Shown: piece after piece, positions 16,597 through 25,137 of the stretch
Numbering within the stretch: the stretch's first letter is position 1
Layout: each line of letters opens with the position of its first letter
Assembly (NCBI RefSeq): GCF_000526215.1
Contig: NZ_JAFQ01000004.1
Span: 5,394,001-5,458,000 of the forward strand
Direction: 5' to 3'
DNA length: 64,000 bases
Origin: Nocardia sp. BMG51109
GTDB lineage: Bacteria; Actinomycetota; Actinomycetes; Mycobacteriales; Mycobacteriaceae
Translations under genes and position numbers: made by a program
Notes under the pieces: generated by a model
What the model saw: the letters and a program-made list of their open reading frames with translations, nothing else
Databases searched by the model: none
What the model was told of the DNA's origin: nothing

Positions 16597-17853
16597 TCAG
16601 AGGACGAAGGGCCGTTCGGCCGGGGCCAGCCGGTCGACCGTGGCCGAGATCTGTGCGCACAGCCGCGCCGGGCGGTCGGTGTCGGTCGCCGATTTGCCGC
16701 TGGTGAGGATCGCCCCGGACAGGCACCGTTCGGGGTCGGCCCAGCCGTACTGGGTGGTCAGGCCGCTGCGGCCGAAATGGGATCGGGTGTGCGCGCCGAA
16801 TTTCGATCGGCGCCCGCCCAGTTCGAATCCGGCCCTGCTGATCCGGCCGGCCGCGCCGGGCAGCCACGGCGCCGGGGACACCGCCCGGCGCAGGGCATCG
16901 GGCCCGATGATCCGGACGCCGTCGAGTTCGCCACCGCGCGCGAGGATTTCGTAGAACCGCGACAGTTCGGCGGCCGTGCTGACGAGATTGCCCGAGGGCA
17001 GCTCCGCGACGAGAAAGGCCCGGTTGTCGGCCTCGGAGACCGTCCCGCTCAGCCCGCCGCCGAGCGCCCGGTGCGCCAGGAACTTCCACACCCGCGACGG
17101 CGGCGGCCCGGTGCGCACGCTGGGCACGATCAGGTCGAGGTCCTCGGGGCGGACCCCGAAATTGGTCCAGCGGAAGCCGAGCGGCTCGAGAACCTGCTCG
17201 GCCAGGTGGTCACGCATCCGCTTGCCGGTGGCCCGCTGCACCAGCAGCCGCTGGATCAGGCCGCTGGTCATCGCGTGATAGACGCGGAAGCGGCCGCGCG
17301 GCCAGCCGGGTTTCAGATCGGCCAGCGCCCGCACCGCCAGCTCCTCGTCGACCACCAGCTCCGCGCCGCGGTAGGGCGGGGTGATGAACGGCACCCCGGC
17401 CGAATGCGACAGCACGTCGCCGATGGTGATGGCGGACTTGCCGTGGGCCGCGAACTCCGGGATGTACCGGCAGACCGGGTCGTCCGGGGCGAACGCGCCC
17501 TGCTCGATCAGCATGGACATCAGCGTCGCCGAGACGCCCTTGGCGGTGGAGAAACCGCAGAACGGCATGTCGGGGGTGACCGGGATCTTCTCCGCGTCCG
17601 GCCCGTCGGTGGGCGCGTTGCCCCAGGCGTGGCCGACGGCCCGGTTCAGCAGGATCTTCCCGTTGCGCCGCAGGCACACCTGGATCGCGGGCGTGCTGCC
17701 CAGCCGGTACCAGTCGAGCACCGAATCCCACACCGATTCGACGGCCGCGCGCGGCACCCCGGCCTCGGCCGGGTCGTCCTCGGGGCCGGTCGTGGTCGCC
17801 GAGCGCACGTCGGCGGGAACGGTCACCATGGGGTCGGTCATCCCGGCCAGCAT
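16597..17853 (-). CDS. Serine hydrolase, beta-lactamase/EstB family (class C-like)
   Basis: A 418-residue protein of the penicillin-binding-protein-like esterase family. It has the SxxK tetrad at 102-105 (FSTAKG) and a second-motif tyrosine around 192 (VYHAMTSG). Such enzymes can be esterases, DD-peptidases or lipid hydrolases. There is no signal peptide. I chose the ATG at 17853, 2 nt after the stop of the upstream mycolyltransferase, implying translational coupling. An ATG at 17841 is possible. Coupling to a mycolyltransferase suggests a role in mycolate or envelope lipid turnover, which is an inference. Confidence 0.8.
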   Translation of the reverse strand: MLAGMTDPMVTVPADVRSATTTGPEDDPAEAGVPRAAVESVWDSVLDWYRLGSTPAIQVCLRRNGKILLNRAVGHAWGNAPTDGPDAEKIPVTPDMPFCGFSTAKGVSATLMSMLIEQGAFAPDDPVCRYIPEFAAHGKSAITIGDVLSHSAGVPFITPPYRGAELVVDEELAVRALADLKPGWPRGRFRVYHAMTSGLIQRLLVQRATGKRMRDHLAEQVLEPLGFRWTNFGVRPEDLDLIVPSVRTGPPPSRVWKFLAHRALGGGLSGTVSEADNRAFLVAELPSGNLVSTAAELSRFYEILARGGELDGVRIIGPDALRRAVSPAPWLPGAAGRISRAGFELGGRRSKFGAHTRSHFGRSGLTTQYGWADPERCLSGAILTSGKSATDTDRPARLCAQISATVDRLAPAERPFVL

Positions 17854-17855
17854 AG

Positions 17856-18926
17856 TCAGCGGTTGAGCGCCTCCTCCATCAGCGGCCAGGAATCGTGCAG
17901 GTCCTCCTGCCAATATCCCCAGGAATGGGTGCCGGTCGGGCGGAAGGAGAACGTCGCGGGAATCTCCAGTTGCCCCAGGCGGGCCTGCAGGCTGCGGGCG
18001 CATCCGTTGATGATCGCCTCCAGCACGCCGCCGCTGACCAGCTGGCCGATCAGCTTGCCCGGATTGCCCTGGATGCCGGGACCCGCGAGGTTGTCCAGCG
18101 GGCCGGGCACGCCGGTGCCGGTGGAGACGTAGATCGCGGTGCCGCGCAGCTGTTCGGCGTGCAGGAACGCGTCGTTGTCCGTCCACGCCGGATCGTTCGG
18201 CGGCCCCCACAGGTTCACCGGATTGCCGCGCCAGCGCAGCACCACCAGGTCGACGAAGGCCTGGCCCTGCAGATCGCTGGTCTGCACGCAGCCGCTGTAG
18301 GAGCCGATGGCCCGGTACACCCCGGGCGCGGCGAGCGCGAGCTGGAACACCGAGGTTCCGGCCATCGAGATGCCCGCGACCGCGTTGGCGCCGGTGCCGT
18401 TCAGCGCGGAGTCGATGACCGGCGGCAGTTCGCTCGTCAGGAACGTGGTCCAGCGCTGCTTGCCGAGCACCGGGTCGTCGGCGCGCCAGTCGGCGAAATA
18501 GCTGCCGTTGCCGCCCATCGGGACCACGACGTTGACCTGCTTGTCGCGGAAGAAGCCGGCGATGTCGGTCTGCTCGAACCAGTTGCTGGCGTCCGAGCCG
18601 CCGCTGGCGCCGTTGAGCAGGTACAACGCTGGCGCCGGGCGCGAATTGTCCGGCGCGGGGCGCACTTTCACCGTCAGGACGGAGTCCATGGCCGCGGAGT
18701 AGACCTGCAGGTCGATCATGCCGTCGGCGGCGCTCGCGGCGCCGACCAGGTGCGAGCCGTTCGGTGCGGGGCGGGCCGCGGCGGCGAGCGTGGGCACGTC
18801 GGCCGGGACGGCCGGATCGGCGCCGGCCGCCGACAGCGGGGTCAGCCCGACGGTCAGCAGTGTGGCGAGCAGCAGCCGGAATTTCGCCCGGGAACGCTGC
18901 GCGAAGCTGTGGCCGCGACGGCTCAC
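17856..18926 (-). CDS. Secreted mycolyltransferase, antigen 85 / esterase D family (second copy)
   Basis: A 356-residue precursor with a basic start, a hydrophobic signal segment (LLLATLLTVGLTPLS) and likely cleavage near AGA. The nucleophile is Ser187 in GISMAGTS and the catalytic His is His334 in GTHSWGYW. It shares the domain layout of the copy at 15361-16410 and is probably an ancient tandem duplicate. The GTG at 18926 is supported by GGGAGG 5 nt upstream. It is followed without a gap by a beta-lactamase-type hydrolase gene. Confidence 0.88.
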   Translation of the reverse strand: MSRRGHSFAQRSRAKFRLLLATLLTVGLTPLSAAGADPAVPADVPTLAAAARPAPNGSHLVGAASAADGMIDLQVYSAAMDSVLTVKVRPAPDNSRPAPALYLLNGASGGSDASNWFEQTDIAGFFRDKQVNVVVPMGGNGSYFADWRADDPVLGKQRWTTFLTSELPPVIDSALNGTGANAVAGISMAGTSVFQLALAAPGVYRAIGSYSGCVQTSDLQGQAFVDLVVLRWRGNPVNLWGPPNDPAWTDNDAFLHAEQLRGTAIYVSTGTGVPGPLDNLAGPGIQGNPGKLIGQLVSGGVLEAIINGCARSLQARLGQLEIPATFSFRPTGTHSWGYWQEDLHDSWPLMEEALNR

Positions 18927-19193
18927 CGATACCTCCCATCACTCCCGCTGCGCGCTTGCGCCGCAGCCGGTCCGGTGCCACCGTAGGCGCGGATAATCCG
19001 GCGCGACAAGGGCTTACGGCTCGAATTGGGACCACCTGTCGGGGCGGTCGCCGGATGCTGGGGAAGGTCACAAGATTTCCGCCCTCCGGTTGGCCCGCGG
19101 TGGCGGCGTGCCGTTGACTCGGAACGGTGTTACAGGCAGGTTACCTCGCCGGTTATCGAGTTCCCTTGTGTGCCGTACGAATTGAGGGCGTCC

Positions 19194-20612
19194 GTGGTCA
19201 GTTTCGGTTTCTTCGACGATTGGCATCCGGGGGCGGGCAGGCTCACCAGTTGGACGGCGTCGCCGGCGTCGCGTGCCGCGGTGGCGCGGGCGCCGGTGCA
19301 CGAGGCGGGCCCGTCGTATCAGCAGGAGGCGTACCTGCGGGCCGCGCACCGCAATGCCGATACGGGATTCCGGGCGTCGCGGCTGATGATGATCTCGTTC
19401 GACATACCCGGCGCGCCGGACCACGACGCGATGACCCGCACGGTGAACGCGTTCCTGCGCCGCCACGACACGTTCTCCAGCTGGTTCGCGCTCGATGCGG
19501 ACGGGCGGATGGAGCGGCACGTGGCCGACCCCGCCGATATCGATGCCGTGCCCACCGGCCACGGCGAATTCGGCGACAGCGACACGATCCGCGCGCATGT
19601 GCAGAACGAGACGCCGGGCCCGTTCGACTGGGACTGCTTCAGTTTCGGCGTCATCGAACACGAGCAGTCGTTCACGGTGTACGCGGTGGTGGATCACCTG
19701 CACACCGACGGCGTCGGGCAGGCGCTGTCGTGCGTGGACCTGCTGGCGCTCTACGGCAACGAACTGTCCGGCGGGCAGGTGCCGGTGGCGCCCGTCGACG
19801 GTCACATCGACCACTGCCTTCGGGAACGCCGCCACAACGAGCAGCTGACCCTGGATTCGCCGCAGGTTCGCCGCTGGGTCGAGCTACTTCAGCGCAACGA
19901 CGGTGACCTGCCGGCCTTTCCGCTGGATCTGGGTGGCGGCACCGGATACACGCGCGGCTCGCAGGTGACGGTGCCGCTGCTGAGCGAGGAGGACGCCCTG
20001 CGCTTCGAGCAGGTCTGCCTCGATCACGGCGGGCGTTTCATCGGCGGCCTGTTCGCGGCGATCGCGCTCGCCGAACTCGAATCGACCGGCCGGGACCGGT
20101 ATTTCGGGCTCACGCCGGTCAACACCCGCGGCACGCCAGGGGAGGCGGCGTCGATCGGCTGGTACACCAATCTGATCCCGGTCACGGTGTCGATCCGGCC
20201 CGACGACACGTTCACGACGCTGGTCACCGCCGCTCAGGAGGCGACCGAGCGCGGCAAGGATCTGCTCGACGTCTCGGTGCACCGGGTGCTGGAGCTGGCC
20301 ACACCCGACCTCGGCATCCGGACGCGGCCGGGCTGGTCGGCGCCGATGCTGTCCTACGTCGACGTCCGCAAGATCGCGGGCGCGGATATGTTCGACCAGA
20401 TCAACGGCGGTCTCTACGGCAACCGGGCGTCCGCCGGGGAGGTCTACACCTGGGTCAACCGGTTCAACGACGTGACCAAGCTGAGCCTGCTGTTCCCCGA
20501 CACCCCGCAGGCCCACGAGTCGATCGACCGGTACGTGAAGGCGCTGACCTCGATCGTGACCGCCGTGGCCGCGGAGGGGGACTACGGCGTGCGCGCCGAT
20601 CTGCTGTCATGA
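19194..20612 (+). CDS. PapA-type condensation-domain acyltransferase
   Basis: A 472-residue protein resembling mycobacterial polyketide-associated proteins (PapA1/PapA3 type), which transfer fatty or polyketide acyl groups onto trehalose-like acceptors. Its start FGFFDDWHPGAGRLTSW matches the family N-terminus, so I favour the GTG at 19194 (GAGGG upstream); a GTG at 19170 is an alternative. The condensation motif appears as DHLHTDG at 167-173: the first His of HHxxxDG is Asp, but catalytic His168 and the DG pair remain. Close linkage to a GT39-like protein and gpgS suggests synthesis of an acylated glycolipid or oligosaccharide. Confidence 0.82.
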   Translation: MVSFGFFDDWHPGAGRLTSWTASPASRAAVARAPVHEAGPSYQQEAYLRAAHRNADTGFRASRLMMISFDIPGAPDHDAMTRTVNAFLRRHDTFSSWFALDADGRMERHVADPADIDAVPTGHGEFGDSDTIRAHVQNETPGPFDWDCFSFGVIEHEQSFTVYAVVDHLHTDGVGQALSCVDLLALYGNELSGGQVPVAPVDGHIDHCLRERRHNEQLTLDSPQVRRWVELLQRNDGDLPAFPLDLGGGTGYTRGSQVTVPLLSEEDALRFEQVCLDHGGRFIGGLFAAIALAELESTGRDRYFGLTPVNTRGTPGEAASIGWYTNLIPVTVSIRPDDTFTTLVTAAQEATERGKDLLDVSVHRVLELATPDLGIRTRPGWSAPMLSYVDVRKIAGADMFDQINGGLYGNRASAGEVYTWVNRFNDVTKLSLLFPDTPQAHESIDRYVKALTSIVTAVAAEGDYGVRADLLS

Positions 20613-20664
20613 CCGGTCCGTCCCGCGCCGCCCGAGGTGCGCGCCCGGCCGGGCGGAGGCGCCG

Positions 20665-22323
20665 GTGACCACGACGTCCCGCGCCGGCGAGCCCGCGGCC
20701 GACGGGCCGCCGCGGGCCCGGGCGGATCCGGAACCCGCGTCGAAGGCCGTGCCGCCGTTCGCGATTCGGCCGGTCCTGGCGACCGCGGCGGTCACGGCGG
20801 TGATCCTGCTGGTGCGTGCCGGGCGCTACGACTACTTCGGCGACGAACTGTATTTCCTGTCGGCCGGCCGCCGCCCGGCGTTCGGGTACGTCGACCAGGG
20901 GCCGCTGCTGCCGCTGCTGGCTCGCGGGGCCGATGCGCTCGCCCCGGATTCGCTTGTCGTGCTGCGGCTTCCGGCCATCCTGGCGACCGTGGCCGCGATC
21001 ATCGTGACCGCGGCGCTGGCCCGGGAGTTCGGCGGGCGGCGCGGGGCGCAGACGCTCGCGGCGCTGGCCTACGCGACGTGCCCGTACCTGATCACCCAGG
21101 CGGCGACGCTGTCCACCTTCGCCTTCGACACCACGCTGGCGGCGGCGGTGATCTGGTTGCTGGTGCGCTGGAACCGGATTCGCGACGATCGGCTGCTGCC
21201 GGCCGCCGCGGCGGTGGCCGCCGTCGACGTCCAGGTGAAGCTGCTGGTGCCCGTGCTGCTCGCCGGACTGGGCCTGGGCGTGCTGTGCTGCGGGCCGCGC
21301 GAACTGCTGCGCCGGCCCGCGCTGTGGGCCGGGCTGCTGCTGGTGGCCGTCGCGGCGCTGCCCGACGTGCTCTGGCAGGCCCGGCACGGGTGGCCCCAGG
21401 TGGCGATGGGCGGGGTGATCCGCGCCGAACAGCAGGCCGCGACCGGCGGGGTCGCGGGGCTGCCGCTACAGGTGATCCTGCTGGTGGGCCTGCTCGGCGG
21501 CCTGCTCGCCCTCGCGGGGCTGTGGGTGCTGGGCGGTGCGGCGGTGCGGCGGACGCGATTCACCGGCGCGACAGGGCCTTTCGATACCCCTGCCGCGACG
21601 GAGCGTCTCGGAGCCGCCGCGCTGCGCCCGTACGGATTTCTGGCTGTCGCCGTGTTGTGCCAGGTGGGGTTCGTGGTTGCGACCGGCACCCGGCCCTACT
21701 ATCTGACCGCGCTGTTCCCGGTGGTCTTCGCGGCGGGGGCGGTGTGGGTGCTGGAGCGCGAGACGCGATGGCCGCGGGTCGCCGCGCCGGTGGTCTGCGC
21801 GCTGTCGGCGGCGATCGTCCTCACCGTCGTCTTCGCGCTGCCGCGCCCGCACACCGCGCTGCGGGAGCCGACCGAATCGCAGAGCCGATTATCCACCCGC
21901 ATGCGGACATTCGGCACCAGCGGCTGGGACCGGCTGGCGGACGCCGCGCGCACCGCCCACCGCGGGCTGCCGCCGGAACAGCGGGAACGGGCCGTGCTCG
22001 TGACCCAGACCTATTGGCAGGCAGGCGCTCTGGACCGGCCGTCGGCGGACCTGCCGCCGGTGTACAGCCCGAATCGCGGATTCGCCTACCTCGGGACGCC
22101 GCCGGAGACCGCCACCACCGTGCTGTACGTCGCCGCCGAGGCCGCCGAACCGCTGCTGCGCCGGACGTTCTCGGCCGTGCGCCCGGCCGTCCGGCTCGAC
22201 GATCCGCTCGGCTTCCCGGGCATCGATCGCGGCCTCGTCGTCTGGTATTGCGACGGCCCCCGCGAGTCCTGGGCCGCCCTCTGGCCGAGGCTGACCACCA
22301 CCGTGCTCGACGCGGGCATCTGA
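20665..22323 (+). CDS. GT39-like (PMT-type) membrane glycosyltransferase
   Basis: A 552-residue multi-pass membrane protein. After a hydrophilic N-terminus, the first loop has RYDYFGDELYFLSAGRRP, with an acidic Asp-Glu pair typical of GT-C enzymes that use polyprenyl-phosphate sugars. Roughly ten membrane helices follow, then a soluble C-terminal domain of about 160 residues. Acceptor and sugar are unknown. The GTG at 20665 follows GGAGG. It lies between the PapA-type gene and gpgS on the same strand with short gaps, so these three are probably an operon for an extracellular glycoconjugate. Confidence 0.78.
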   Translation: MTTTSRAGEPAADGPPRARADPEPASKAVPPFAIRPVLATAAVTAVILLVRAGRYDYFGDELYFLSAGRRPAFGYVDQGPLLPLLARGADALAPDSLVVLRLPAILATVAAIIVTAALAREFGGRRGAQTLAALAYATCPYLITQAATLSTFAFDTTLAAAVIWLLVRWNRIRDDRLLPAAAAVAAVDVQVKLLVPVLLAGLGLGVLCCGPRELLRRPALWAGLLLVAVAALPDVLWQARHGWPQVAMGGVIRAEQQAATGGVAGLPLQVILLVGLLGGLLALAGLWVLGGAAVRRTRFTGATGPFDTPAATERLGAAALRPYGFLAVAVLCQVGFVVATGTRPYYLTALFPVVFAAGAVWVLERETRWPRVAAPVVCALSAAIVLTVVFALPRPHTALREPTESQSRLSTRMRTFGTSGWDRLADAARTAHRGLPPEQRERAVLVTQTYWQAGALDRPSADLPPVYSPNRGFAYLGTPPETATTVLYVAAEAAEPLLRRTFSAVRPAVRLDDPLGFPGIDRGLVVWYCDGPRESWAALWPRLTTTVLDAGI

Positions 22324-22339
22324 CCCACGAGGAGATTCG

Positions 22340-23296
22340 ATGACGCAGTCCACCGGCATCACCTGGTTCGGGTGCGGATACTCGCTGTCGGAGCTGATGG
22401 AATACAAAGGCGGGCGGGGCATTTCGGTCGTCGTCCCGGCGCTCGACGAACAGGACACCGTCGGCGGCGTGCTCGCCTCGATCCGCGGCCTGGTGGGCAC
22501 GCTGGTCGACGAGCTGATCGTGGTCGACTCGGGCTCCACCGACGCCACCATCGCGCGGGCCCGGGCCGCCGGCGCCACCGCCGTCTACACCCGCGAGCAG
22601 GCGCTGCCGGGAGTGCCGCCGCGCCCCGGCAAGGGCGAGGTGCTGTGGCGGTCGCTGGCCGTGGCCACCGGCGACCTGGTCGTCTACATCGATTCCGATC
22701 TGCGCGATCCGAGCCCCCGCTTCGTGCCCTCGCTGGTGGCGCCGCTGCTGCTGGACGACGAGGTGCGGCTGGTGAAGGGCTGCTATCGGCGGCCGCTGGG
22801 CAACGATCCGTCCGGCGACGTGGACGGTGGGGGACGGGTCACCCAGCTGGCCGCGCGCCCGCTGCTGGCCGCGCTGGTCCCCGAACTCGCCGACGTGGTG
22901 CAGCCGCTGGGCGGGGAGTACGCCGCCACCCGGGAGTTGTTGAGCGCCATACCGTTCGCGCCCGGGTACGGTGTCGAGATCGGTATTCTGATCGATGCCT
23001 GGCGTCGGCACGGGGCCCGCGCCATCGGTCAGGTCGACCTGGGCGTCCGGGTACACCGCAACCGGCCCACCCACGAGCTGGCCGTCATGAGCCGCCAGAT
23101 CGTGGCCACCCTGCTCGACCGGCTCGGCATCGACGACTCCGGTATCGGGCTGACCCAGTACCGTCCGGACGGCGCGAGCTGGCGGCGGCACACCACCACC
23201 GTCTCGCTGGAGGACCGTCCGGCGATGGCGGACCTGCTCGCGGCGCCGGGCGACGCGGCCGGATACCGGAGCGACTGTTCGATGCTCACGCCGTGA
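22340..23296 (+). CDS. gpgS: Glucosyl-3-phosphoglycerate synthase
   Basis: This GT81 family enzyme transfers glucose from NDP-glucose to 3-phosphoglycerate, the first step to glucosylglycerate and methylglucose lipopolysaccharide. The 318-residue product closely follows the mycobacterial pattern: VVVPALDEQDTVGGVL, ELIVVDSGSTDAT, EQALPGVPPRPGKGEVLWRSL, the metal-binding DSD at 118-120, QPLGGEYAATRELL and PFAPGYGVEIGILID. All catalytic landmarks are intact. The ATG at 22340 follows AGGAG and is 16 nt after the GT39-like stop. It may be a second, specialised copy, since its operon context is glycolipid-like. Confidence 0.87.
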   Translation: MTQSTGITWFGCGYSLSELMEYKGGRGISVVVPALDEQDTVGGVLASIRGLVGTLVDELIVVDSGSTDATIARARAAGATAVYTREQALPGVPPRPGKGEVLWRSLAVATGDLVVYIDSDLRDPSPRFVPSLVAPLLLDDEVRLVKGCYRRPLGNDPSGDVDGGGRVTQLAARPLLAALVPELADVVQPLGGEYAATRELLSAIPFAPGYGVEIGILIDAWRRHGARAIGQVDLGVRVHRNRPTHELAVMSRQIVATLLDRLGIDDSGIGLTQYRPDGASWRRHTTTVSLEDRPAMADLLAAPGDAAGYRSDCSMLTP

Positions 23297-23342
23297 CCGC
23301 CCGGCCGCGGCGTCCACCCTCGCCGTTCTCGGAGGATCCGTC

Positions 23343-23576
23343 GTGATGAGTGGTCACGTGCTGCTGATCGCGCTCCAGCTGTTCACCCTGCCCGTGGCTC
23401 GCGGCCTGCCGCCGGCCGGCGCGGTGGCGGCCGACGGCTCGCACCCGGGCGGCCGAACCGACAGGGCCGGACCGGGAGGCGCGTCGGGTGCGGCTGTGCC
23501 ACCGGACCGGTCGCCGATGCGAAACTGCACAACGGTCCGGTGCAGTAGTGTGCATTCAGCCCTGTTCTCCCTGTAG
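23343..23576 (+). CDS. Possible small protein downstream of gpgS
   Basis: An open frame of 77 residues with a good ribosome-binding site (GGAGG, 7 nt before GTG at 23343) and a hydrophobic N-terminus HVLLIALQLFTLP. The rest is Gly/Pro/Ala-rich and has no recognisable domain. It may be a small exported or membrane peptide, or not a gene. The remaining sequence up to 23733 is comparatively AT-rich and probably holds the promoter of the PucR gene; I saw no other gene there. Confidence 0.3.
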   Translation: MMSGHVLLIALQLFTLPVARGLPPAGAVAADGSHPGGRTDRAGPGGASGAAVPPDRSPMRNCTTVRCSSVHSALFSL

Positions 23577-23733
23577 GACTTCGGGATAGAGTTTTTGCTT
23601 GGTGAATTCGCCGTGCACTGTGCCCTCGCGTCGTCGAACGGGGAAATGTCATGATAATCCAGCGGCCGATACAGGAAGTGTCACAAAATAATTCGGTCAT
23701 TATCGGTGAATTTTCTCGGCCGGGGAGTTCGTC

Positions 23734-25026
23734 GTGACCGTGACCGACGGAGTGGCGCGTCCGGGAATTGCGGCCGATGCGTCCCGGATACCGCCGAATT
23801 ATCAGGTGCTGTCCCGGCGGATCGTGGACGGGCTCGATCTCGCGGCTCTGGGCGAGCCGATGCGATCGGACGTGGGTGTGCGCGGCGATCTGGTCACGGT
23901 CGTGCGCTGCGCCCTGGAGGCCATCGTGATCGCGGCCCAGACCGGTACGGCCGTGCCGGAACGGACGGCGGAGCGGCTGGCGGCGATCGCCTCCCGCTGG
24001 GCCGACCGGCACCTGCCGATCGACGTGATCCAGCACGCGGTGCACGCCGCGGCCGAGGCCGTCACCGATCAGGTGGTCGGCGGCGCCGAGCGGGCGTGCG
24101 CGGCCTCGGGGCTGCCCGCGGCCGGCGCGGTGCTGATCGAGTCGCTGCGCACGCTGTCGACCTCGGTGGCGCGCGGCTACGCCACCGAGGTGCGGGCGAT
24201 GTCCGGTGACCAGCGGGCCGCCTCCCAGACGCTGGTGTCGGCGCTGCTGACCGGCCGTGCCGATTCGGTCCTGGTGCGCCGCCGCGGAATCGAGCTCGCG
24301 CGGACGTACCTGGTGGTGGCGATGGCGCTGGGCGCGCACCCCGACGAGCACGATCCGCTGCTCGACGGCGGCGTGGTCGCGCGCCGCAAACTGCGCCGCG
24401 TGCAGGCCGAACTGGCCCGGGAGCGCGGTCCGGGGGTGCTGTCGCTGCTGAGCGTCGACGGGGGCACGGTGCTGGTCGCGGAGCCGCCGCAGGAGCTGGT
24501 CGGGGAGCCGTCGGAGGATGCGGCGCCCGGTTCGTCGGAAACGCGGCTGGCCGAGCTGATCGACCGGCTCGGCCGTGCCGCGGCCGCGCCGGTCACCGCG
24601 ACGTTCGTGGCGGCGACGCCCGAGCGGATCCCCGACGCCGCCGAACGCGCGCACCGCCTGCTGGACCTGGCGCTGGGCCTGGGGCGCGGGCCCGGCCTGC
24701 ACCGGTTCCGGCAGCTGGCCTGCGAGTATCAGCTCGTGCAGCCGGGCCCGGCGAACCGGCAGCTGCGCTCGCTGCTGGACCCGCTGCAGGCCGAACCGGA
24801 GTTGCTGGACACCGTCGACGCCTTCTTCGCCGCCCAGTGCAAGCGCGAATCCGCGGCCCGCATCCTGGGCATCTCGGCGAGTGCCGTGCGCCGCCGCCTC
24901 GACCGGATCGCGTCGTTGACCGGCCTGGATCCGGACGCGCCGGCGGATCTGTGGTATCTGCGGGCCAGTTTCATCGCGCGTCTGGTGGACTCGGCGCGGG
25001 TGGGGCGGCGTGCGGGTGCGGTGTGA
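23734..25026 (+). CDS. PucR/CdaR-family transcriptional regulator
   Basis: A 430-residue protein with an N-terminal regulatory region, a central GGDEF-like CdaR domain and a C-terminal PucR helix-turn-helix. In the last, KRESAARILGISASAVRRRLDRIASLTGLDP is the DNA-binding part. LSLLSVDGGTVLV is shared with the paralogue at 45346-46632. Target genes are unknown. It reads toward the GMC oxidoreductase gene, 111 bp downstream, which makes that gene a candidate target. Confidence 0.82.
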   Translation: MTVTDGVARPGIAADASRIPPNYQVLSRRIVDGLDLAALGEPMRSDVGVRGDLVTVVRCALEAIVIAAQTGTAVPERTAERLAAIASRWADRHLPIDVIQHAVHAAAEAVTDQVVGGAERACAASGLPAAGAVLIESLRTLSTSVARGYATEVRAMSGDQRAASQTLVSALLTGRADSVLVRRRGIELARTYLVVAMALGAHPDEHDPLLDGGVVARRKLRRVQAELARERGPGVLSLLSVDGGTVLVAEPPQELVGEPSEDAAPGSSETRLAELIDRLGRAAAAPVTATFVAATPERIPDAAERAHRLLDLALGLGRGPGLHRFRQLACEYQLVQPGPANRQLRSLLDPLQAEPELLDTVDAFFAAQCKRESAARILGISASAVRRRLDRIASLTGLDPDAPADLWYLRASFIARLVDSARVGRRAGAV

Positions 25027-25137
25027 ATTGCGGGTACTGTGATCTGTTGGAAATCAGGGCGCGGCGTGCTGGTAGCGGCCACAGAATGTGGTTTCTGCGA
25101 CGGTCCGGGCTGTTAGCGTCGAGGCCAGGAGGTGGCC

